NCBI RefSeq assembly: GCF_049243985.1
Contig: NC_135382.1
Coordinates: forward strand, 22,052,990 to 22,116,989
DNA length: 64,000 nt
Direction: 5' to 3'
From: Paroedura picta
Lineage: Eukaryota > Chordata > Lepidosauria > Squamata > Gekkonidae
In this document: positions 33,124 to 44,255 of the stretch, one piece after another
How the letters are laid out: the number at the start of each line of letters is the position of its first letter
Position numbering within the stretch: position 1 is the stretch's first letter
Program-made: the position numbers and the translations under genes
Notes under the pieces: generated by a model
What the model saw: only the letters and a program-made list of their open reading frames with translations
Told to the model about the DNA's origin: nothing
Databases searched by the model: none

Positions 33124-33451
33124 TAAGCAGGATTTGGACCATTTAGGTCCTCTGTATTGAGTTACTACACTGTGTTGCGGGTCCTACTGGAACACTGCAA
33201 ATTAACTTTACAAAAGCAATCTGTTAAATATACATAGTTCTAATAACTCGCATGCTTCTGTTTTGGTATTCTGTTCTCATTTTTATGATACCTGCTATAC
33301 TGGTTTAATAATGAAACTGGGATTTCATATCCATTGTCCAGAGGTTGTCGATTCCTCCTCTGTACTATTCTGTGCAATGTTTTATGATTTTAGAGATTGG
33401 CTTTCACCAGGCCTCAAGGTGAATTACACAGCGTATTACACAGCATAAGAC

Positions 33452-33457
33452 AATAAA
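33452..33457 (+). promoter_or_regulatory. CYP2 polyadenylation signal AATAAA
   Basis: AATAAA about 330 bases after the CYP2 stop codon, a plausible length for the 3' UTR. Intergenic DNA with repeats follows. Confidence 0.5.
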
Positions 33458-33826
33458 GTCAGGAGGACGGGATATTAACAGGGTTGTTCTCCCCCTTCCC
33501 TTCTTCAGACACAGGTTGTCCGCCAGCAGAAGTTAGATTCACACCATGTTTTCTAGGGGAGAGCTAAGTCCCCACCAACCATTTAAGCTTCTTGCCAAGC
33601 GTAATCAAAGCAAATTAGTAAGTTAAAGATGGTGAATTTTAAATCACTAGTTTCCTTTGATTACTCCTAGTTTAACCTTGGAAACTTGCAGGTTGTTCCA
33701 ACTAGCATTCACTCACAAATATTCCTGTCTTGGCAAGAAGCGTAAAGGGTTGCCTGGAAGACACGGTTTCCACCTAACTTCTAGCCCAGCTTCATCTCTG
33801 AGTCTGCTTTGGTCACACCAATAGGC

Positions 33827-34470
33827 ACCTCCCTCTCCCCTCCTTCCTTTCTGTCTTCCAGTTCTGAACTTTTATAGCTTGGGTTGCGGAAGCTGCTCTG
33901 CCCAGAGGGGCAATCTTAAATATCTTCCACCTTGGCAAAGTTGGTAGCAGCACTGTTCAAATGGACAGCCCCACAGCCTCCTTTAAAATAAGTATTTAAT
34001 TTCTAGCAGACCTAGAGAAAATTGCCTTAAATCAATTGCAGAGTTATCCTTAAGAATTACCTGCAGTTTGTTTGAATGGCAGGGCAGAATTAGCTAGTTT
34101 ATCCCTCCATCCCATCACAGTCTGCGGTGCCTGTATTCATAGGGCATCAAAAAGGGGAGGGGGCTAGCATCGCACCAGGGAAGAGAACAGCACACTTCGA
34201 GCAAATGGTGCACACTTCGGCTTGTATAAAATCTTATGGTGAAGATCCTATTTGGGGGAACATCTTTTAATTCTTAGGATCGGGGAAGAAGGCTGTGGGG
34301 GAAGGAGGCTGTGAGGCTGTGTATTTGTACAGTGTTTCTACCAACTTAGCCAAGGTGGAAGATGCCTAAGGCTGCCCATCTGGGCAGAGAAGTTTCCACA
34401 CAGCCAAGCTGGAACTGGAAGACAGAACTGGAAGACAGAAAGGAAGTGTGGGGGAGAGGGAGGTGCCATC
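33827..34470. repeat. long imperfect inverted repeat (arms about 160 bases)
   Basis: Left arm 33827-33985 contains GGCACCTCCCTCTCCCC, CTTTCTGTCTTCCAGTTCTG, CATTTCCACCTTGGC-like and ACAGCCCCACAGCCTCCTT; the right arm (about 34300-34470) carries the reverse complement of the same strings at roughly 80% identity by eye. The loop is about 315 bases. Class unknown. Confidence 0.6.
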
Positions 34471-34739
34471 TATAGCCACTGCATTGAGGGGACGCCCATC
34501 TGAGGATCCCAGCAGCTAACAAAAGGCTGCTCCCAGTTGAGACAGAGTTGCACAGAGGGCAGGGTCCAAACATGAAGTAAAGAGACAGAGGCTGCATCTA
34601 AAGAGACAACAAACATTTAGTGCACAGCCTACAATAAGAGGCAATCGAAGGCTTGCCTGAGCTTATGACAGTGGGACAGGAGAAGGCACTCAACTCCCCT
34701 AAGGCTTAGACAGGAGAGGTGTTGGTGTGAACCTGACAC

Positions 34740-34800
34740 TCAAAAGCTCATGCTTTGAATAAATCTTTGTTGTTCTTAAAGGTGCTCTTGGACTCAGATA
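34740..34800 (+). repeat. AAGGTGCTACTGGACTC-tail repeat
   Basis: AAAGCTCATGCTTTGAATAA, TTGTTCTTAAAGGTGCTC and TTGGACTCAGA; a near-identical tail lies at 35440-35525. Confidence 0.55.
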
Positions 34801-35439
34801 TAGAGACTACATAATTAAACTTTAAATGCAGAAAAAATATAAACTTTACACGCAATATTTTCTCTAACCAGTAGATGTCTCTCTTATACCATAAATATGA
34901 AGACTGAGACCATGGCATAAAATGCCTGGAGGCATAAAATGCCTGCAGCCTCCTGCTTGCAAACATATAATAGTAAACATATAATTTGCATGCTTCCTGG
35001 CAGGAGACCCCTCCCATGTTATCCCATCGTCTTGTTGTAGCTTTTTTCCTCCTGACAAAGCAGCGGAGAAGCAGGAAGCGTGGACAACCTGAAGTTTCCC
35101 CCCAGCTCCTTGGGTTGTCAATCAACACAAGCCAGCAATCCCTTCATAGCAGTGGTTTGGGGGACTCAAACTTCTGTACCCCCATAAGTCCCAAAATTAT
35201 TTATTTTTTTTAAACATACACTTCTGCATTGCCACGGGACCTGCCACAACAGTAAAACAGTTTTTTTTAATAAAAAACTTACATTTCTACGTTGCTACAG
35301 GATCATGCCACAATAAAACATTTATTTAGAGCTCTTTTTTTTGTTTGGCTCTGTTTGGATGCTGTGACACAGTTTACTAATGTAACAGAATTAACTTTTG
35401 CTTATATATTCCTACTGTTATGATGGTCAGTTCTTAGTC

Positions 35440-35525
35440 TGAGGAAGAGTGCTTGCACTCGAAAGCTCATGCATTGAATAAATCTTTGTTGGTCTTAAAG
35501 GTGCTACTGGACTCTGATTTTATTG
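35440..35525 (+). repeat. AAGGTGCTACTGGACTC-tail repeat
   Basis: GTCTGAGGAAGAGTGCTTGC, GAAAGCTCATGCATTGAATA and TTAAAGGTGCTACTGGACTC, as in other copies listed here. Confidence 0.6.
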
Positions 35526-35923
35526 GTCTCTGTTTATGTTTGGGTTGATTTGGGATAGGCTGACCATGGTAATTGGACCCCTATGGTTGTGTGTTTACAA
35601 TGAAGATTTAAAACACAGAGCATGGAGGGATCACCTTTCCTATGAGGCAAGGCTGGAAGACTTTTCATTATAGAAAAGACAGAGGGGAGACACAGGTGTT
35701 TGTTGCCTGGATTGATTGACAGGCGGAAGAGAGTCGTGTGTAAAGCATGTTGCTCTCTTCTGCCATTTCCAGCAGCACTTGTGGAGTGTAAGAAGCACGA
35801 AAAGGCGGTAGACAAAAGTGAAACAGTAGGAAGGTGAGGAATGGCCAGAGGCGTGATAATTTTTAGCGCTACGCCATTCAACTGGCATAACGCGATTTTT
35901 TCTAATGTGTGGAAATGCCCCAA

Positions 35924-36010
35924 CTCCTCCTCCTCCTCCTCCTCCTCCTCCTCCTCCTCCTCCTCCTCCTCTTCTTCTTCTTCTTCTTCTTCTTCTTCTT
36001 CTCTCTCTCT
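35924..36010. repeat. (CCT)n(CTT)n(CT)n compound microsatellite
   Basis: About 14 CTC/TCC units followed by CTT units and a CT run. Poly-Glu, poly-Gly and poly-Arg open frames over it are artefacts. Confidence 0.85.
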
Positions 36011-36145
36011 GTAAACAAACACGATAGAAGTTTAGAAAATTATGTATGGAGTAGAGAAAGGAGATACAGAGAATAATAAAATTAAGTATACCACAAATCA
36101 AAAATCTCAGGTGGATTTTCCCCTCTTCCAGGTATGTGTCCCTTC

Positions 36146-36281
36146 CAGGGGTAGTCAACCTGTGGTCCTCCAGATGTTCATGGACTACAATTCCCATGAG
36201 CCCCTGCCAGCATTTGCTGCCAGGGGCTCATGGGAATTGTAGTCCATGAACATCTGGAGGACCACAGGTTGACTACCCTTG
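36146..36281. mobile_element. 136-bp palindromic hAT-type MITE
   Basis: Palindrome with CAGGGGTAGTCAACCTGTGG and its complement at the ends; no clear flanking duplication remains. Confidence 0.8.
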
Positions 36282-38034
36282 CCTTAACCATTAGATGTAG
36301 TGGCTGACCAACAAAAGTTAAGATCACAGCAACCATCATGGTCGGTGAACACAGCATGAGCCGAACTGGTAGTCTGACCATCCCTATAAGTCTGTACCTG
36401 ATCTCCTTTTCAGTGAAATTGCTACCACTTTGAACCACATTCAAGTAAGAAACACTGTATTGCACAGCCAAGGAAGGAAGCGTTCTTTTAAAAGTCTCCT
36501 AATAATCATCTTTGCCAGATTTCTTGTGTTCTGAATGGAGGTTGCGAATTCTCTTTCCTTCCACTTTTTAAAGTGTTTCTAAAATTAGAAGAAGAAAAAT
36601 TCCTTTGGTGGAGTTGCTTTTGAAAAGGGGAATTGCCCAGGGCTTATGTAATGGACTATCCCCATTCTCTCTCTTGCAACACAGTAATCTATTCTGCTGA
36701 CCCTGACTATGCCTTATAATAGCTAAGAGATTGATCTTATGACTGGGAAGCCCTCAGTTCAAATCTTAGGCAATCCGCAGTCTTTCTGCATCAGCAATCC
36801 ACCTCCTATTTCCAAAACAGGGATCAGAGAATCCATATGCCTTAGAGGCCTGTTCTCAGGATTACAACAATACAAATTACTATTTGTGTTTACATTTTGG
36901 AACAAGTCTCAAATTCAACCTTTCTCGCATACAACTGTGGGGCCCAAACAGTTAGATTACGGGGTGATAACCAGTCAGGAGCCATTACATAACCCAAAGA
37001 TAATTAGGATGTCTTGGCTCACCTACAATTAGGGACCAGTCTCAGAAAAGTCTGGGAAGCAGTATTAATGATTAAATGTACTTGTTTAGTAATCAAATGA
37101 ACTCAGACCCATTCTGCATAGACCAATGTAGAAAACTGTTCTGTTTTTTTCTTGTTTTAGAAAAGTGAGTTCCAGGATAAGAGTTCAAACTCACATATCT
37201 TTTGAATACATTGGAGAAGATTTTGTAATATTTATTGTTCAACATCTATTTTTTTAAATCGTTTTTTTAAAAATAAAGAAATCACTTATTTAAAAAATAA
37301 ATGCTTGCAAATGACAGTAAATGCATCTAACCCCCTTATCCCAAACAGTGCACTGCTACAATATTAGAATAAAAATATTTATTATGAGATAATTTGTCAG
37401 AAGACTCAGTAGGCACTACAAAACATTTCCAAGGCACTCTTCATTGTGCATCATGTACAAGGTATTCATTTCGGAGATGAGAAGGTACACACAGTTGCCA
37501 TTTTAGCATTATTGAAACACACAAGAATACACCAAACTGAAAGGCAATCACTAAAGCGTCCACATCTTATTAGCATGGAGCAAAACATAAACGTCTTCCC
37601 AGGCATAATCCTAAAACTACTTGCAGACAGATAAGTTTTAATGCCTTTTGGGTTTGCAAATAACTTGAGGACTGTGGCTTCACCCAAGTGTTTCCTGACA
37701 TTCCCCAAGAGAACTCCTTCAAACCATTACAGAAAAATCCTACCTAGAAGTAGCTGCTACTGAATGCACTAGGCCTTGCTTCTAAATTATATGCAAGAAG
37801 ACTACAGCCATAGAGTAGTCATGGGAACCCAGCCTCTATGCTACCTGCCGTAGGGAAGATGAGAGCCAGGACTGAACCAACCTACCAGTATTGTTTCTGA
37901 CAAGTCGGTTGTTCCAAATTAGTGATTCTTTACATCCTACCTTTTACGCTTTTGCTTGAGATCATTTCTGCATACCTGAGGAGCAAATCCCACACCCCCA
38001 ATTGAACCAACATGTTTGGACAATGCTCCCCAAT

Positions 38035-38240
38035 ATGGTTGCCAACCTCCAGGTAGCACCTGGCGATCTGCTCCTACATCTGATCTCCATACAACCAAGA
38101 TCAGTTCCCCTGGAGAAAATAGCTGCTTTGAAGGGCAAACTCTTTGGCATGTTATCCTACTGAGGTCCCTCCCTAAATACACCCTCTCCTGGCTCCACTT
38201 CCAAAATATCCAGGTATTTCCTGGCCAAGAGTTAGAAACT
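38035..38240 (+). repeat. GGTTGCCAACYTCCAGG-family interspersed repeat
   Basis: Starts ATGGTTGCCAACCTCCAGGT, contains GATCAGTTCCCCTGGAGAAA and TCCAGGTATTTCCTGGCCAA at the end. Confidence 0.65.
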
Positions 38241-38419
38241 CTATTCCCCAAGCATACATAGCAAGACTAGAAGGAGTCTTTGGGTTTGACCCCTCCTGTT
38301 GTACTCCATACCACATATAAGTGATAACAGCCAGAAAGAGTCATAAGTTATTTGGACAAAGGGATCTTTCCTAGCCATTGATAAGAAAATAAGAGTTGGA
38401 AACATGGGAGTCCAATATC

Positions 38420-38800
38420 TAAAATAACAGAGCTGGGTGGTACCCAAAGGTCATCTAGTACAGGGGTAGTCAACCTGTGGTCCTCCAGATGTCCATGGAC
38501 TACAATTCCCATGAGCCCCTGCCAGCAAATGCTGGCAGGGGCTCATTGGAATTGTAGTCCATGGACATCTGGAGGACCACAGGTTGACTACCCCTGATCT
38601 AGTACATCTAGAATCCCCTGCATAATACAGGGAATTCACAGCTACCTCCCCACGACTCACACCATGACCCTTGCTGTATGCCCAAAAGAGGGCAAAAAGC
38701 CCTCAAGGACTGGAATAGCTAGAAGGTGGGCCAATCTGACCTGGGGGGAAATTCCTTCCGGACCTCAAAGTGAGATCTGTAAGTGCATTTGAGTGCATGA
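38420..38800 (-). mobile_element. CR1-like LINE fragment interrupted by a MITE
   Basis: ACCCAAAGGTCATCTAGTA, then a MITE, then ATCTAGTACATCTAGAATCCCCTGC, with GGCAAAAAGCCCTCAAGGAC and CCAATCTGACCTGGGGGGAA beyond. The MITE landed in the CATCTAGTCCAACCCC block. Confidence 0.6.
38461..38596. mobile_element. 136-bp palindromic hAT-type MITE with 8-bp duplication ATCTAGTA
   Basis: Exact ATCTAGTA on both sides (38453-38460 and 38597-38604). It is nested in a CR1-like fragment, so it is younger than that insertion. Confidence 0.9.
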
Positions 38801-40289
38801 GGAAGTACTCATAAACCACTTCATACAGGTTAGTCTTTTGTAATTTCTAATCTTTTAATACAACAGTTTCTCTGCTATCAAACACATGTCTACTCTGATA
38901 CCTGGGATCTACCTGTAGAAAACCTCATTTGGACAGTTGACCTCATAAGCAGCATGCCAGAACAATGAGTGTCAATTCTTAGTACATATGCCACTTGATT
39001 CAAACTTCAAGTAATTAGATTTTTTTAATAGAAAAGAAATCTCTGACTGATCAAGAAAGAAAGATACTTCTTGCCTTCCCACACTTCCTACAAGGCATAA
39101 GACATGGTTTCCAAGTTTTTCCTAGAAATTAGGCTGAAGGATGATGACTAAGTCAAGGTCACCCACGGAATATCCTGGCACAGTGGAATTCAAGGCCACA
39201 ATTCCTACTAGGTGCCACACAACACCAACTCTGATGGAATATTGCTAGGAAATATGCATGGATGAATTTTGCCTGCCTATTACACATTCAGTTCAACAAT
39301 GGATATATCTGCAGGGATAGAATGGAAGCTGGAAGAGAAGACACAAAAGTCTCAGAACCCAAAGTTGTAAAAGTGCACACAATCCAACAGCACTTTCTGA
39401 ATATCCGACAAATAAAGCAGCAGGACTTCAACACACTCAACGCTTGCTAACAGCCCACCCAGTGGGTATGCCTTGCATCTCCTTGTGTGTGGAACTGTCC
39501 AGCATTGACGAATTACTGCTTTTGAAGGAATCGCTTTTTATGGTACAAAGGATGTTATAAAACAGGATAAGGTCAACGCATTGGTCGGAAACAGGTAGAA
39601 AATAAAAGGTTCCTGAAAGCCCTGTAATGTCTGTCAAGGAGGACTTTCACTTTGGATGTGATGCAAGCAAGTGCTGAACAGGCAACGCCAAGAACATCTT
39701 CTTGGGAGCTGGCTCCCTTGAACAGACCTGAGTACGATTCTGAGTAGGCTTGTTTAGGATTACTGTTGACGTCTAATAAGCACGGTGTCAGTTGTGTCTT
39801 CCTAAAACAGTTTGTTGCCAGCCCAACAGGACATCTGTCTTCAATGACCAAGAGGCTCCCCTGCTTTTAATCAGAGCATCAATTCACCTGTAACATAAGA
39901 ACCCCCCCTCTCCCTAAACAGCTGTGAAATATGGCTTACATCAATCATATGGGACATCCTGGACTGAAGCACCCTGTCTACAAAACAGCCTAGATCCATG
40001 CCCAGTTTCTCGTATGTAAATCAAAAGTAAATCCCAAATCATCTGCATAAGCCTCCAGGCCCATGGAAGTGACTAACACACAAAACACCAATCCTATCTA
40101 TGATGGCTCAGAAGTACGTCCCATTGATTCTAGACCCGTGCATCCCATTGATTCTAGACCCGCACATGTAGGATTCCAGCCATAGCTACAATCTAGCCTT
40201 AATTCTGCTATGACGTAATAGGAAGTTACTGGCCAAACGGTTCCTAAAGCTCTCTCACCATGCCCTGGGGGTTGTCACTGTCGTGTCTG

Positions 40290-41363
40290 CTAATCTGCCT
40301 CATTGAGATGCTGGAATTTTAGGTGCACAGCTAGCATGACAAAGCCGGTGACGATGCAGAGCGAGCCAAAAACCAGGAAGGTGATGCCCAAGAAAGGATT
40401 TTTGCCCCCCATCCAGGAAACAGTGCTGAAGATGACCTTCTTGCTTCCGTAGAAAGATACGACGGGGTAATTGTAGGCTATCTGGAGGGAATAGTTGCCC
40501 CGGGGCAGCCCCATGGAGAAATTGCCCAGGCGGATGCGGGAGTAGAGCTTGCGGAAGGTGGGCAAAGCGGCTGTCCTCATCCAGACGATGAAGGCCTCGT
40601 TGACAAAGCCCGTGTTGTTGGTGTTGTTCCTGTCCAAGTCGTAGACCGGGTACGGCCAGTTAGGGGGCTTGGCGGTGCCCTCAAAGGCCTCGGCCAAGCT
40701 GCCGTTGACCGGCTCGGGGTTGCGGAACTTGATGTTGGTGTCCGTCCACCAGGAGATGCCCCTCTTGTCCAGGGGCACTCGGCCCTGGGTGCCGTTCCTG
40801 AACAGGTAGAAGAGGTCAAAGGTGTCGTTGAAGAGGCTGTTGGCCACGGAGCCGCAGGGCGCGATCGGGGTGCCCGAGGGGTTCTTGCGGTAGGGCTGGC
40901 ACTCCTCCAGCGGGCTGCGGAGGGCCCAGGAGAACCCGCTGAGCTGCTGGTCGTCGCGGGAGACGCTGTAGCGCCGGTTGTTCTGGTAGTAGTTGGAGAG
41001 CTCGTAGTAGAGGCAGACCGGGGCGGGGAAGTGCTGGGCCAGCGAGAAGTTGAGGCGGCAGGTGCAGGGGGCGTGGCGGGCCTGCCGGCTGAGGTTGGCG
41101 CAGCGGGCACAGTCCGAGTCGCCCAGGCCCGTGTAGTCCAGCTCCAGCTCGCGGATGGTGGCTGAGGAGAAGTGGAGGCCCAGGCCCAGCGCCACGAAGG
41201 CCACGCCCAGGCCCAGGAAGAGCGGCAGCACCGTCCCCGCAGACAGGAGCGGCTGCCACGCCGGCAGGCGCTGCTGCGTGAAGGCCGTGTTGTCCGGCCG
41301 GTGCTGCGCCGGAGGAGGCGCCGAGGAGGAAGACGAAGAGGCGGCGGCGGCCATGCTGGCCAT
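40290..41363 (-). CDS. TMEM30B: TMEM30B (CDC50B), P4-ATPase flippase beta subunit, intronless
   Basis: Chaperone and accessory subunit of P4-ATPase phospholipid flippases, needed for their exit from the ER and for lipid transport that keeps phosphatidylserine on the inner leaflet (family knowledge). A single exon of 357 residues (human 351, also intronless). Two membrane segments, about 40-63 and 324-348, flank a large extracellular domain with conserved cysteines and eight or so N-glycosylation sequons (for example NLS, NDT, NGT, NYS). Diagnostic strings are [64 protein letters not shown]-like and [11 protein letters not shown] chose the Met at 41363 because human starts a few residues before the same HQPDNTAF motif. 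A second Met lies three codons on, and the frame stays open upstream to 41744. It lies in a strong CpG island. Confidence 0.95.
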   Translation of the reverse strand: MASMAAAASSSSSSAPPPAQHRPDNTAFTQQRLPAWQPLLSAGTVLPLFLGLGVAFVALGLGLHFSSATIRELELDYTGLGDSDCARCANLSRQARHAPCTCRLNFSLAQHFPAPVCLYYELSNYYQNNRRYSVSRDDQQLSGFSWALRSPLEECQPYRKNPSGTPIAPCGSVANSLFNDTFDLFYLFRNGTQGRVPLDKRGISWWTDTNIKFRNPEPVNGSLAEAFEGTAKPPNWPYPVYDLDRNNTNNTGFVNEAFIVWMRTAALPTFRKLYSRIRLGNFSMGLPRGNYSLQIAYNYPVVSFYGSKKVIFSTVSWMGGKNPFLGITFLVFGSLCIVTGFVMLAVHLKFQHLNEAD

Positions 41364-41930
41364 GCCAGGAGCCTCACCTGCCGCGAGCGAGAGAGCGAGG
41401 GAGCCGCACCTTCCTGGAGAGCGGGGCAGCCGGGCCGAGCGCTCGCCTTTCCTGCTGGGCCGATGCCTGTCGTGGGGGTCGGGACCAGCCAAGCGCCCGT
41501 CCGCCCGCCTGCGCTCTTTCCGGGAGAGGAGCGGCTCTGGGGCGGGCGCGGCTCCGTCCGGCCCAGCCCTGCTCAGGTGGGAGAGGCCGCCCGCCCGCCC
41601 GCCCCTTTCGCGCCTCGCCTTCTCGCCGGCCCCGGGCAGGAGGAGGCGGGCGGGAGGATGTGCTCCCTGCCGGAGGCCCCGAGGGCTCTGCGCTCGTCTC
41701 CAGCTGCCAGGCGCAAGAGGCGTCCACGCCAGGGGCTCCTGCAAGACTGGAGACGGGGAGGGCCGGGAAGTCGCGGCCGGCCGCTGGTGGCAAGCCCTGG
41801 TGGGCTTTTCGAGGCAAGAGGCGCCCCGTCGCCGGTTGCCCTTGCTCGCCTCTGCGTGGGAAGCCTCGCCTTCCTGCCTGGTCTCCCATCCAAAGACTAG
41901 CCGGGGACGACCTTGCTCAGCTTCCCGAGA
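40560..41930 (-). promoter_or_regulatory. CpG island over TMEM30B 5' half and promoter
   Basis: Very GC- and CpG-rich DNA covers the 5' half of the coding exon and about 550 bases upstream. It contains GC-box-like CCGCCC runs near 41586-41606. It ends abruptly at about 41930, next to a palindromic MITE. The transcription start should lie within 41364-41900 but cannot be placed. Confidence 0.6.
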
Positions 41931-41992
41931 GCCGAGGAGATCAGTCTAGCCTGAGAAGCGGTGTTATTCCGGAATAAGCTTTGCTGTGCTAG

Positions 41993-42121
41993 GCCTAATC
42001 TGCACACAATAGATAATGTACTTTCAATGCACTTTAGAAGTAGATTTTCCTGTTCTGCACAGGAAACTTCAGCTGCCAAAGCGCATTGAAAGTGCATTAT
42101 CCTATGTGTGCAGACTAGGCC
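41993..42121. mobile_element. 129-bp palindromic MITE (type C) with CTA duplication
   Basis: Left arm GGCCTAATCTGCACACAATA and right arm, reversed, GGCCTAGTCTGCACACATAG share a 40-base near-identical stem through ACTTTCAATGC. CTA flanks both ends. It abuts the TMEM30B CpG island. Confidence 0.75.
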
Positions 42122-43134
42122 CTAGGCACACTTTTGCACATGCACTGATCATTTGCCTCCAAACACTTGCATCCAAACACAGTTCATAGGGGATTTGTGT
42201 TGGAGTAACATTTCCCTAGTCTTTAAGGAGTTCCCTTTTTTGATTTTGCTTTCCGCTGAGAGCTGTTTGTGGCTCTCAAACTCTGGGATTGAGCCCAGCC
42301 TGGAAAAGGGTCCCAGGACCAAAGAATCCCCAACAATCGTTTGTTCCGCTAATCCACCTTTTAAGAAGAAATAAAGGTTTCTGTAGCTCCTCGTTTGTAC
42401 ACCGCTGCTGTGTTTGTTAAATGTTATTTTAAGGGTGATTAAAAAAAATAATGTGCTGAGCAATTTTAAACAGCATTGCACTTTTCCCATTCCTAACCTG
42501 TGGATTTAAATGGCTCAGGATTACACTGTGGCTTATTGAAGGAAACAGAGTGGATTTATAGCTAGAGCTGGGATGCGAAGCAAGGATTTGCAGGGTCAAG
42601 TAAGACATTCGCATTATGTTCCGGCTTATTTTAATTCCACACTCCCATGTCAGATTCTTGGCATTTCTTACAGCTTTCTGTAGATACTACAAGCTGTAAA
42701 TACTGCAAAGTTCCCACCTTCAATTTTATGCTTCATGCACCCTTTCCTCTTCTCATGGGCTTTCTTTAAACATGTACTTTCCTGATTTTCTAAAATTAGA
42801 TGTTAAATACAACCCTAGCATTGGAAATGTCCCTTCTTTTGTTTTGTATCCATTGTGTTAAGAGCTGAAATGTTGGCTACTGCACAATGTTTGGAAAACA
42901 CCCTCCTATCCCTACTTCACTTAGGCAATTTCAAATAAGTGCTTTTTTCTTTTTCTTTCTTTTTTTCTTTTTTGATACTTCAACTTTTACTATCTGAAGG
43001 AGCTCAGTGTGACTTACAATCACCTTCCCATCCTCTCCCCACCACAGACACCCTGTAGGGAGAAAAGGCCTTATGTCCCAGCCAATCTGAGGAGGCATCC
43101 CTGATCTTAGTAGTCACCCAGCCTCAGCCAAAAG

Positions 43135-43330
43135 CCGGTAGAAGAGCTTCATCTTACAAGCCCTGAGGCAAAGCTCTGTCAGGGCCCTCAGCTCTTCCCA
43201 TCAGGTTGTGACCAGTACTGAAAAGGCCCTGGCCCTGGTTGAGGCCAGGCATAATTCTCGTGGTCTGGGGACTACCAGCAGATTTGCACCCAATAAGCGC
43301 AAGGCCCTGTGTGTGTGTGGGGGGGAGGCA
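43135..43330. repeat. squamate interspersed repeat (LINE-like segment)
   Basis: GAGCTTCATCTTACAAGCCC, TGAAAAGGCCCTGGCCCTGG and GAGGCCAGGCATAATTCTCG resemble a segment common in lizard genomes; a weaker copy lies near 9595-9780. Class not determined. Confidence 0.4.
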
Positions 43331-43372
43331 TAGAGCAATAGGCAGTTATCTATTTAGAAGCGACACAACTTT

Positions 43373-43510
43373 GTGAAGAAGAAGAAGAGTTGGTTCTTAT
43401 ATGCCGCTTTTCTGTACCCGAAGGAGTCTAAAAGCAGCTTACCATCGCCTTCCCTTTCCTCTCCCCACAACGGCCACCCTGTGAGGTGGGTGGGGCTGAG
43501 AGAGCCCAGA
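43373..43510 (-). mobile_element. Sauria-type SINE fragment
   Basis: AAGAAGAAGAGTTGGTTCTT tail, then ATGCCGCTTTTCTGTACCCG and CCCCACAACGGCCACCCTGT; the head is missing. Confidence 0.75.
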
Positions 43511-43987
43511 TATCACTGTTCAGTCAGAATAATTGAATCAATGCCGCAGTTTGACTACCTCTGATATAGATTGTGCATAGTCCATCAGGGCAAACAACCC
43601 ATAAATACATTACCTCTGTTTCATAGCCAGTGTACTAAACTGGTTGTCAAGGAAGTCTTGCAGGCTTTTGCTGCAGCCCCTGTTTCACAGAGACTTATGG
43701 TCAGGGCTTTATATACACATAGCTGATTTAATGCTCAGTTTTCCAATGATAACCTTTTTCCATTGAAGAATCCTCTTGGGTTATCCCAGGTCTAATTGGG
43801 CACCTCCGTCTACGTGATTTCAGGTTTGGTCAGTAGTTAAACATCAACCAAACAAATACCTCCTCAATAAAGGTGCAGCTGTTAATTCTGAACATTCCTA
43901 TGGAGAGGGATGTAATTCTGTTTAGGAGATCAAGGTGGGTAGCTCTGATTGTCTGTAGCAATAGAAAAGAGAAAGAGGCCAACAAGA

Positions 43988-44255
43988 GGCCAGCTTGGCA
44001 TAGCGGTTAGGAGGTGGTCTCTAGTGAGCAGGATTTGATTCCCACCACAGCAAGCCATCTGGATGATCTTGGGCTCGCCATAGCCCTGATAAAGCTGTTC
44101 TGACCGAGCAGGAATATCAGGGCTCTCTCAGCCTCACCCACCTCACAGGGTGTCTGTTGTGGGGAAAGGAAAGGGAAGGCAAATGTACATAAGCTGCTTT
44201 GAGGCTCCTTCAAGTAGAAAAAAAGCAACATATAAGAACCAGCTCTTCTAATACA
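43988..44255 (+). mobile_element. Sauria-type tRNA SINE
   Basis: CAGCTTGGCATAGCGGTTAG head, AAAGCTGTTCTGACCGAGCA, CACAGGGTGTCTGTTGTGGG and TATAAGAACCAGCTCTTCT tail. Confidence 0.8.

Larger units (their letters stand above)
33458..40289. other. intergenic region between CYP2 and TMEM30B 3' ends
   Basis: The two genes converge here. No further exon was recognised. Contents are a long inverted repeat (33827-34470), two tails of the AAGGTGCTACTGGACTC repeat (about 34740-34800 and 35440-35525), a CCT/CTT tract (35924-36010), two palindromic MITEs (36146-36281, 38461-38596), a GGTTGCCAACC-family repeat (38035-38240) and a CR1 fragment (about 38420-38800). Part of 37200-40289 may be the TMEM30B 3' UTR: minus-strand AATAAA signals lie near 37230 and 37375, but no single site stands out. 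Confidence 0.5.

Noticed and set aside
35534-36197. overlapping open frames with poly-Glu, poly-Gly and poly-Arg
   Set aside because: They are translations of the CCT/CTT compound microsatellite with no conserved flanking sequence.
41155-41949. long plus-strand open frames (up to 264 residues) antisense to TMEM30B
   Set aside because: They are shadows of the GC-rich coding exon and its CpG island; composition is Arg/Pro/Ala-rich with no recognisable domain.
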